This document shows positions 5,315 through 10,152 of a DNA stretch of 10,152 nt, piece after piece. Numbering within the stretch: the stretch's first letter is position 1; every line of letters begins with the position of its first letter. A program made the translations under genes and the position numbers. The notes beneath the pieces are model-generated. The model made no database searches. It saw only the letters and a program-made list of their open reading frames with translations, and was not told the origin of the DNA. This DNA is from JBGPIK01 sp041484845 (GTDB lineage Bacteria; Desulfobacterota; Binatia; UBA9968): positions 1 to 10,152 of the forward strand of contig JBGPIK010000247.1 of the NCBI GenBank assembly GCA_041484845.1. The letters are read 5' to 3'.

Positions 5315-5374
5315 GGGTTTGGGTCAGATGAACGAGGATCGTGTCATTTTGCGCCGTTAACGGATAACCAGCCC

Positions 5375-5563
5375 ATGTTTAAGAGGTGTCAGAACCCGCT
5401 TTGCAACAATGAGCTGACACCCGGCGCTCGGAAGTCGAAAAAGTTCTGCTGCGATAGATGCCGGCTCGACGCTTGGATCCTGGCGAAGGCGGCCAAACTT
5501 CTCTTCCGGCTCGAGCCGAGGGAGTGGCACCGTATCCTCGAGGCCACGGGAGTGAAACCGTGA
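5375..5563 (+). CDS. Small zinc-finger-like protein (62 aa)
   Basis: Cysteines at 5, 10, 25/26 and 29 (CQNPLC, then FCCDRCRLDAW) form a probable zinc-binding finger, followed by a basic helix (about 29-45). Tiny proteins with a C-x4-C plus CxxCR arrangement are common in phages and mobile elements and are thought to bind nucleic acid or protein; the precise role is unknown. No ribosome site is evident (GGATAA is the nearest purine stretch). The next gene overlaps its stop by GTGA, so the two are coupled. It stands between the small-terminase pair and the tape measure gene, a slot occupied by capsid and portal genes in complete phages. Confidence 0.65.
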   Translation: MFKRCQNPLCNNELTPGARKSKKFCCDRCRLDAWILAKAAKLLFRLEPREWHRILEATGVKP

Positions 5564-5868
5564 TTGAAGAGCACGAATGCACACCGTACTGCACGGAAGG
5601 GCGTTACAATGTCGAACCCGACTGCCACACATTGCAAACTTGGGTCTCACCATCGGTAACTCAGGAAGACATTGAAGCTGATTTCAGGGAGTTGGCGGAA
5701 TCGGAGGGATATATTTTTATTCGAGCTCGCCGCGAGGTCGACGCGAAACCCATAGGCGGACACGTGATCGTTTCCAATACCGGAGAGGAAAAACCTACCG
5801 CCTCCTTCCCTAAAGATAATGTCGCCTGGTTGGTAACGGTCAGAAGCCCCGTGAGAAATCTTCAATGA
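5560..5868 (+). CDS. Hypothetical protein with Cys/His N-terminus (102 aa)
   Basis: I do not recognise it. The start is taken as GTG 5560, which overlaps the preceding stop as GTGA and has GGGAG 7 bases upstream; the longer frame from 5458 lies entirely within the zinc-finger gene. The N-terminus holds C7, C11, C22 and H23 (HECTPYC and PDCH), which could bind a metal. Residues about 37-50 form an acidic helix (TQEDIEADFRELAESEG), followed by alternating strand-like segments (YIFIRARREV, GGHVIVSN, AWLVTVRS), suggesting a compact alpha/beta domain. It lies directly before the tape measure gene, where tail chaperones usually sit, but it shows no chaperone-like frameshift or similarity that I can see. 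Confidence 0.6.
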   Translation: MIEEHECTPYCTEGRYNVEPDCHTLQTWVSPSVTQEDIEADFRELAESEGYIFIRARREVDAKPIGGHVIVSNTGEEKPTASFPKDNVAWLVTVRSPVRNLQ

Positions 5869-5883
5869 AGAGAGACGGGTAAA

Positions 5884-5919
5884 ATGGCGAAGCGGTCACC
5901 ACAAAAGGAGGCTCGATAA
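5884..5919 (+). CDS. Possible 11-residue mini-cistron before the tape measure gene
   Basis: ATG to TAA encodes MAKRSPQKEAR. A purine-rich stretch (GAGAGACGGG) precedes it, its body contains the AAGGAGG site of the next gene, and its stop lies one base before that gene's ATG. Ribosomes translating it would end at the tape measure start, which could couple or tune expression. It may equally be chance. Confidence 0.25.
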   Translation: MAKRSPQKEAR

Positions 5920-5920
5920 A

Positions 5921-8146
5921 ATGCCCAATGATCGTCGTGTCGGGAATTTGTTAGTCCAAATGAGGGCCGAGCTCGGCGGCCTCAAGCTCGACGTGAAGGA
6001 GATGCAATCTACCTTCCAGAACGGTTTTAACCAAATCAAGAGCGCCGCGGCAAACCTTGGCAATACCCTCGTCGCGTCGCTCGGCGTCGGCGCGATCATC
6101 GGCTTCGGTAAATCACTTGTCGATCTCGGCCATAAGTTTTCCAACCTCCACGATGAGACCGGCCTCTCTATCGAAGTTATCGGTGGCTTGAAACCGATGG
6201 TTGATCAGACCGGCATTTCAATTGATCAGTTCGCCCTCGGAATTTTAAGAGCGCAGAAAAATCTCGGAGGCATCCATAGCGAGGCCGATCCAGCAGCGCA
6301 GGCGCTGAAAACTCTCGGGCTGAATATCGGGCAGATGCTCGCCGCCTCGCCCGACGAATTCCTCGAGCGCTTCGCCAAAGGCCTGGCCACCGTCGACGAT
6401 CAAAATAAACGCGCGGCCCTCGCGACCCAGATACTCGGCAAAGCGGGCGCCGAATTGACACCCGTCTTGCTTCGAATCGCAAATGAGGGTCTGCCGCGTA
6501 TGAGCAGCGAAATCGCGCGGGGTTACAAAGCCCTGGGGGATCTCAAAGACCAGCTGATCCGAATCACAGCTGAGACCTACAATTTCTGGGCTGCCGTTAG
6601 CGGCAAAATCGCAGGTTCGTTCGATGACACAACAATAAAAAGTTTTCAGCAGCAAATCGAGACTCTGAGCGCATATCTCGTCAAAATGAAAAACTTGATG
6701 GGGGACGCCTTCGAGGACAATCCGGACATGAAAGCTGCTCAGGCCCGATTGACCGGCCTGCAAGTGGTCCTTGAAAAGATGACCGCGGCCGCCGTCGGTA
6801 AAGGGGGCAAGGCCGATATCATTCTCGGCGGTGATCCTCAAAAGATTCAGAGCATCACCGAGGCTCTGAACAAACAGATCGCCGCGCTACAGGCGCAGCA
6901 AATTGCCTTGACTCAAGGAGACGCGGCCGGACTTCGTTTTCGTCTATCGATGCAGGCTTTGGATGAGCTTGGAGTCAAAAAACTGCCGCCGGAAATCCAA
7001 AATCTCATCAACAAACTAGTCGGTCTATCGATCGCAGATGAGCGCGCCAAATTGGCGCAGAACGCATTCTTTGCGTCTTTCGGCGCGGGCGATGAGACGC
7101 TGAATCGAAGCGCCGAGGCGTGGCGTGAGTTAGGCAAAATGATCGAAGAGTCTGTAAGTCTCGATCCGGCGTTGCGCGCCCTCAACAAGGAGATGGAAGG
7201 CATCGCAGCACAGGCCGAGGCGTTCGGACCTTCCTTCGACGAGGCCACAAAGAAAATCGAGGCGCTCAAAACGGCGATTAAAAACATGCTCAGTGTTCCG
7301 GGCGCGACTGCCAAGACGCCGGAAATCTCGGACAAGATCGCCGCGCTACAAAACCAGGAGATCAACAAGACTTTCGAGGACCTGGGAAAGAGCATGAATG
7401 ATATCAGCGCTCAGGCCCAAGTTTTTGGCATCAGTTTCGATGACACGGCCGCGCGCATCGACAAGGTCAAAGGGGCCATGATCGAACTGATCAATCAGGG
7501 ACTCGATCCGGCGGATCTGCGCATTCAAAGTTTAAAGGTGCAATTCGACAGCCTGGCCACGCTCGGCAACATCGAGAATTCATTTCGTAGCCTCGCCGGT
7601 TCTATCGAGGGGGATTTCCAAACGACACTGAACGGCATCATGCAAGGCACGCAGACCTTCGGCGCAGCGATGCATAACCTCTTCCTGAAAATCGCCCAGG
7701 ACATCTCCAACACGATGCTGAAGATAGCGTTGCAACCCGTCAATGACTGGCTCAGCAATATCTTCGGAATGGTTTTCAAAGCTATAGGGGCGTTCTTTCT
7801 CCCGACACCCGCACCAAGTACTGGCCTCGCTTTCGCTGCTGGAGCGTTTGGGGGAGGGATTCCCACTTTTGCCGGCGCCGCCGGTGGAATCGTTACTCGG
7901 CCCACAATGTCGCTCATCGGCGAGGCGGGCCCGGAGGCGATCATTCCACTTTCCAGAATGAGCGGCGGCGGTTTCGGCGGCATCACTTACAACATTTATG
8001 CGCCCGGGGCCCAGCGCGGAGTCAGCACAGAGATCCTGCGCGCGCTTCGAGATTCGGAAAAAAGAGCCCGGGAAGGCGCAGTAGGCGACGTGAAAAACGA
8101 GCGAATGCGCTCCACTAATTTTACCCGCACGTTCTCCGGCAGGTAG
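5921..8146 (+). CDS. Phage tail tape measure protein
   Basis: The 741-residue length, helical content and block order fit a tail tape measure protein, which sets tail length during assembly and is later ejected. The N-terminal part has a hydrophobic helix (about 42-65). The characteristic core follows, with a GLSIEVIGGLKP block, an IDQFALGILRAQKNLGG block, the AAQALKTLGL segment, and LATQILGKAGAELTPVL near 165-185. The middle is mostly coiled coil and contains an internal repeat near residues 427 and 494. Hydrophobic segments occur near 590-635. The C-terminus carries the family signature GGIVTRPTMSLIGEAGPEAIIPLSRM (in two parts, about 655-682), then Gly-rich and helical ends. AAGGAGG 9 bases upstream supports the start. 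At about 1.5 angstrom per residue the tail would be near 110 nm. No other tail gene lies in the window, which is the odd point. Confidence 0.9.
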   Translation: MPNDRRVGNLLVQMRAELGGLKLDVKEMQSTFQNGFNQIKSAAANLGNTLVASLGVGAIIGFGKSLVDLGHKFSNLHDETGLSIEVIGGLKPMVDQTGISIDQFALGILRAQKNLGGIHSEADPAAQALKTLGLNIGQMLAASPDEFLERFAKGLATVDDQNKRAALATQILGKAGAELTPVLLRIANEGLPRMSSEIARGYKALGDLKDQLIRITAETYNFWAAVSGKIAGSFDDTTIKSFQQQIETLSAYLVKMKNLMGDAFEDNPDMKAAQARLTGLQVVLEKMTAAAVGKGGKADIILGGDPQKIQSITEALNKQIAALQAQQIALTQGDAAGLRFRLSMQALDELGVKKLPPEIQNLINKLVGLSIADERAKLAQNAFFASFGAGDETLNRSAEAWRELGKMIEESVSLDPALRALNKEMEGIAAQAEAFGPSFDEATKKIEALKTAIKNMLSVPGATAKTPEISDKIAALQNQEINKTFEDLGKSMNDISAQAQVFGISFDDTAARIDKVKGAMIELINQGLDPADLRIQSLKVQFDSLATLGNIENSFRSLAGSIEGDFQTTLNGIMQGTQTFGAAMHNLFLKIAQDISNTMLKIALQPVNDWLSNIFGMVFKAIGAFFLPTPAPSTGLAFAAGAFGGGIPTFAGAAGGIVTRPTMSLIGEAGPEAIIPLSRMSGGGFGGITYNIYAPGAQRGVSTEILRALRDSEKRAREGAVGDVKNERMRSTNFTRTFSGR

Positions 8147-8151
8147 TAAAT

Positions 8152-8472
8152 TTGGAACAAGAATATTTGACCGTGGCCGAGGTCGCGCAGCGCTTGAAGA
8201 TCTCACCCAAAACGGTCAGAAACAGGATGGCCGGCGGAATCTATCAAAGAGGCGTTCACTACTTTTGCCCGGAAGTTATAGACAAAGCCGGAAAGCCATG
8301 GCGTGTTGAAGCACGGTTCAAATGGAGCGCGATCGTAGCATGGCAGGAAAGCAGACCGATCGCCGCCGCGGACCACGCTGAATTTCCTGACTCAGTTTCA
8401 CCGAAGCAAGAAGAAAGAGCGCCCTCCCCTACTCTTCGACTCATTCCGATGTCGAGAGGGTATCACAGCTAG
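8152..8472 (+). CDS. Excisionase-like winged-HTH protein
   Basis: Residues about 5-30 (YLTVAEVAQRLKISPKTVRNRM) are a MerR/excisionase-type helix-turn-helix, followed by a wing-like GVHYFCPE segment and RFKWSAIVAWQES, a pattern common in excisionases and small phage DNA-binding proteins. The remaining tail (about 65-106) is Pro/Ser-rich and probably disordered. The start is TTG at 8152, with AGG 8 bases upstream; no in-frame ATG would keep the domain. It begins 5 bases after the tape measure stop and precedes the repressor-integrase pair, a usual position for an excisionase, which bends attachment-site DNA and steers the integrase towards excision. A transcriptional activator is the alternative. 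Confidence 0.7.
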   Translation: MEQEYLTVAEVAQRLKISPKTVRNRMAGGIYQRGVHYFCPEVIDKAGKPWRVEARFKWSAIVAWQESRPIAAADHAEFPDSVSPKQEERAPSPTLRLIPMSRGYHS

Positions 8473-8495
8473 AAAGAGCACTCTGAAAATAGCTA

Positions 8496-8524
8496 TTGAC
8501 AGTTTTCGGCTTTGGATATATACG
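8496..8524 (+). promoter_or_regulatory. Sigma70-type promoter for the repressor-integrase pair
   Basis: A perfect TTGACA (8496-8501) is followed by TATATA (8517-8522, 15-base spacer) or TATACG (8519-8524, 17-base spacer). Transcription would start around 8529-8531, only a few bases before the ATG at 8536, leaving a nearly leaderless message. Confidence 0.65.
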
Positions 8525-8534
8525 GAGCGTATAT
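8518..8534. promoter_or_regulatory. 17-bp palindromic operator over the -10 box
   Basis: ATATACG and CGTATAT are perfect 7-bp arms around GAG. The palindrome covers the -10 region and ends one base before the start codon of the Xre-type protein. This placement is what is expected for autorepression by that protein, and it would also control the integrase downstream. Confidence 0.65.
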
Positions 8535-8535
8535 T

Positions 8536-8721
8536 ATGAAAGGGAGCGAACTTCGAACGATCCGGAAGCGCTTGGGCTGGACACAGGCGCAAATGGCCAA
8601 GGAAGCCGGCGTCGCCACGAACTCCGTCGCCAGGTGGGAGCGCGATGAAATGCGGATCAGGGAACCCATAGCACGATTGATTAAAAGAATCGCCGCGGGA
8701 ACCAAAAAACAGAACCCATGA
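8536..8721 (+). CDS. Xre/Cro-type HTH repressor (61 aa)
   Basis: Residues about 5-40 form a Cro/C1-type helix-turn-helix: ELRTIRKRLGWTQAQMAKEAG then VATNSVARWERDE, with the typical WTQ and WER marks. The fold binds DNA as a dimer. The ATG at 8536 is preferred over TTG 8512, because the latter lies upstream of the -10 box. GGAG (8524-8527) is 8 bases before the ATG, but transcripts from the promoter above might start after it. The palindrome at 8518-8534 is its probable operator. The stop overlaps the integrase start as ATGA, so repressor and integrase are made from one message and integrase output would follow repressor output. It could instead be an activator or a Cro-like protein; with 61 residues it has no separate oligomerisation domain. 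Confidence 0.85.
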   Translation: MKGSELRTIRKRLGWTQAQMAKEAGVATNSVARWERDEMRIREPIARLIKRIAAGTKKQNP

Positions 8722-10079
8722 GCTGTATCGTCAAACTCGGTGCGAAGCGGAAAGACGGCGGCCTAAGGAAGCTTGCCTTCTTACTCTACTTCAACGGCAT
8801 CACGAGCTGGGAGGGAACGGAACTTCTCGACACGCCGGAAAATCGAGCCCTGGCCGAAGCCAAAGCCTTACTCATCTCACACGAGATGACTCAAGGCGCT
8901 TTCGATTACCTGGCGCATTTTCCAAACGGCAACAAGGCGTACCTCTTTCGGCCGGACGTTCCAAAGCCGAAAGCCGCGATCACAGTGCGAGCCTTCAAAG
9001 AGCTATGGATCAAAAAACAGATCACGCGCGTCAGACCCCACAGGATCAAAGATTACGAAAGTCAGTTTCGAAAACACATTCTGGACACGAAAACTGGGAA
9101 CGTAAACTTCGGAAATCTTCCTCTGCAAGGTCTCACAATAGAGCGCCTAAAGGACCTTCAGTCCGCGCTGACAGCGAAAGGACTCAAAGCGGCGAGCGTG
9201 AACGCCGTCGTCCACGGCTCGCTGCGCGCCCTACTCCGCGACGCCCGCGGCGAGGGACTCTTGACCGCCGATCTCTACGATCGCGCTTTCTTCAAGCCGC
9301 TGCCGGCGACCGATACCGATTCCAGCATCGACCCGTATACGCCGGAGGAGCGCGAAGCGATTCTGCAGGGCTTCAAGGAGAAGCGCCGGCACTATCATGC
9401 GTTCGTATTCCATCAGTTCTGGTCGGGCTCGCGGCCGAGCGAGACCGCGGCGCTACGCTGGGGACAGGTAGATCTCCTCTACTCCCGCTTCAAAGTTCAG
9501 CGATCGCGTGTCCAGGGCCACGAAGCCGGCACAAAGACGAAGCGAAGCAACCGCGAGGTTGTGATCCACGAGAACCTGCTCGAGGTCCTGAAGGCTCACA
9601 GGCGAAGCGGAGTCGAGCAGTCCATTCCGCCTCTTCACGTGGATCCGGACAGCTACGTCTTTATGACCCTGGATGGGGCGCCAATCGATGAGGAGAACTT
9701 CTACAAGCGGGAGTGGCTGCCGATGCTGCGCCGGCTGAATATCCGGCCGCGGCCGTTCTACAGCACCCGGCACAGCTATGCGAGCTTCATGGTGTCGATC
9801 GGTATGCCCCTCGCTCGGCTTTCCGCTCAGATTGGAGACACGATAAAAACCATCGAAGATCACTATGCAAAGTACATTTCAGAAGCTGACTTCACCCGGG
9901 AGATAGTTGAGAGGTCCATAACCCAAAGTGAGGCTAAATACGCCAAAAGCGAGAGAGGATCAGGGCAGGAAGTGGGACGCCAAGCAATAAAAAAGGCCCC
10001 GATTTCTCAGGGCCTTTTAAGTGGAGCGGGTGAGGAGGGTCGAACTCCCGACCTTATGCTTGGCAAGCATACGCTCTAG
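8718..10079 (+). CDS. int: Tyrosine-family site-specific integrase
   Basis: This enzyme recombines element DNA with the tRNA-Gly gene through a covalent tyrosine intermediate. Residues about 1-80 are an N-terminal region that may bind arm sites. About 85-195 is the core-binding SAM-like domain (VRAFKELWIKKQ, ERLKDLQSAL). About 205-390 is the catalytic domain. Visible catalytic residues are R239 (WSGSRPSETAALRW), K273 or K275 (TKTKRSNRE), R351 with H352 (STRHSYAS) and the nucleophile Y383 (EDHYAKYI). The HxxR histidine is Tyr (YSTR) and the LGH histidine is Asp (IGDT), as in one known phage subfamily. Translation is coupled to the repressor by ATGA. The frame continues through the terminator and into the tRNA in antisense: residues about 436-453 come from the attachment core and tRNA, and the tRNA provides the stop codon. 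Confidence 0.93.
   Translation: MSCIVKLGAKRKDGGLRKLAFLLYFNGITSWEGTELLDTPENRALAEAKALLISHEMTQGAFDYLAHFPNGNKAYLFRPDVPKPKAAITVRAFKELWIKKQITRVRPHRIKDYESQFRKHILDTKTGNVNFGNLPLQGLTIERLKDLQSALTAKGLKAASVNAVVHGSLRALLRDARGEGLLTADLYDRAFFKPLPATDTDSSIDPYTPEEREAILQGFKEKRRHYHAFVFHQFWSGSRPSETAALRWGQVDLLYSRFKVQRSRVQGHEAGTKTKRSNREVVIHENLLEVLKAHRRSGVEQSIPPLHVDPDSYVFMTLDGAPIDEENFYKREWLPMLRRLNIRPRPFYSTRHSYASFMVSIGMPLARLSAQIGDTIKTIEDHYAKYISEADFTREIVERSITQSEAKYAKSERGSGQEVGRQAIKKAPISQGLLSGAGEEGRTPDLMLGKHTL
9988..10018 (-). terminator. Element-borne terminator for tRNA-Gly
   Basis: On the minus strand a 9-bp perfect stem (AAAAGGCCC and GGGCCTTTT, arms 10010-10018 and 9991-9999, 10-base loop) is followed by TTTTTTAT. 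It lies directly 3' of the intact tRNA and replaces the original terminator now at 151-179. On the plus strand it forms part of the integrase coding sequence (around residues 424-434). Confidence 0.8.
10022..10066. repeat. Right attachment half, 45-bp direct repeat
   Basis: This is the exact partner of 185-229, at an offset of 9837 bases. It forms the 3' half of the intact tRNA-Gly gene and so restores the gene on integration. Element DNA lies to its left, with the integrase adjacent. The identity ends at the anticodon-loop boundary, marking the probable crossover region. The offset is a multiple of three, so both copies read in the same frame relative to the integrase. Confidence 0.93.
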
Positions 10080-10098
10080 CCAACTGAGCTACACCCGC
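10022..10098 (-). tRNA. tRNA-Gly (anticodon GCC)
   Basis: The 77-nt cloverleaf is complete on the minus strand: acceptor GCGGGTG/CACCCGC, D stem GCTC/GAGC, anticodon stem TATGC/GCATA with loop TTGCCAA (anticodon GCC), 5-base variable loop, T stem GGGAG/CTCCT (one G-U pair) with TTCGACC loop, and encoded CCA. It reads glycine GGC and GGU codons. Its 5' part is host DNA and its 3' part (10022-10066) is element-borne. The integrase gene overlaps it in antisense up to 10079. Confidence 0.97.
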
Positions 10099-10107
10099 AT
10101 CACTAAC

Positions 10108-10136
10108 TTTTTATCCCAGCATCGGTGCTTTGTCAA
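10108..10136 (-). promoter_or_regulatory. Sigma70 promoter of tRNA-Gly
   Basis: Reading the minus strand, TTGACA (10131-10136) and TAAAAA (10108-10113) are separated by exactly 17 bases. The -10 box ends 9 bases before the tRNA 5' end. This is host sequence outside the element, and it shows the tRNA remains expressible after integration. Confidence 0.85.
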
Positions 10137-10152
10137 TTTTGCGGCCCCCGCG

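Noticed and set aside
5328..5360. Ten-residue frame MNEDRVILRR between the second small terminase and the zinc-finger gene
   Set aside because: No ribosome site and no link to the next start.
5458..5559. Longer start for the 102-residue Cys/His protein
   Set aside because: It lies entirely inside the zinc-finger gene; GTG 5560 has GGGAG at ideal distance and a GTGA overlap.
6245..8206. Several 100-208-codon minus-strand frames opposite the tape measure gene
   Set aside because: Shadows of a GC-rich coding strand; no ribosome sites or family patterns.
8512..8535. TTG start for the Xre-type repressor
   Set aside because: It lies upstream of the -10 box and inside the operator; ATG 8536 begins at the usual place for the fold.
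9005..9691. 228-codon plus-strand frame within int
   Set aside because: Arg/Pro/Ser-rich shadow frame of the integrase, with no recognisable protein pattern.

Overview
The window holds what looks like one complete small integrated element of phage origin. Its circular form would be about 9.84 kb, and it sits in a bacterial tRNA-Gly(GCC) gene. The intact tRNA lies at the right end (10022-10098, minus strand) with a consensus sigma70 promoter. A perfect 45-bp copy of the tRNA 3' half lies at 185-229. These two direct repeats mark the element ends. Bases 1-184 and 10067-10152 are the host flanks. The host is a bacterium of moderate to high GC with strong Shine-Dalgarno use, sigma70-type promoters and CCA encoded in the tRNA. 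The minus-strand hypothetical protein and the style of the integrase suggest a soil or groundwater lineage such as Deltaproteobacteria-like or NC10/Rokubacteria-like bacteria, but this is a weak inference.

Layout, left to right. Left host flank with a displaced tRNA terminator, then the left att half (1-229). Two small basic proteins (400-582, 597-797). One opposite-strand conserved hypothetical gene (733-1116). A non-coding control region with two good palindromes (1169-1374). An early-type block: a ribbon-helix-helix regulator (1375-1563), an HTH replication-initiator-like protein with iteron-like repeats in its middle (1573-2358), and two tightly coupled small genes (2355-2651, 2648-2824). 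A coiled-coil protein (2850-3419) and an HExxH zinc-protease-like protein (3432-4244). A structured non-coding stretch ending in a CRISPR-repeat-like sequence (4245-4450). Then come packaging and tail genes: two tandem P27-family terminase small subunits (4451-4906, 4928-5314), two small Cys-containing proteins (5375-5563, 5560-5868) and a 741-residue tail tape measure protein (5921-8146). Last is the recombination module: an excisionase-like winged-HTH protein (8152-8472), an Xre-type repressor with a palindromic operator (8536-8721) and a tyrosine integrase (8718-10079) that runs into the tRNA.

No large terminase, portal, capsid, protease/scaffold, tail tube, baseplate or lysis gene lies between the att sites, yet every recognisable gene is open. 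The element therefore looks either like a phage satellite that supplies its own packaging-specificity and tail-length proteins to a helper phage, or like a prophage cleanly deleted of its structural genes. All genes but one read rightward, several with ATGA or GTGA overlaps, so they probably form a few long operons.

The most interesting directly visible point is at the attachment site. The integrase reading frame crosses the att core, so integration swaps its last residues. The integrated form ends in the tRNA after HTL. The circular form would instead read into the left end and gain a basic ten-residue tail (DSKRRVRRAK).
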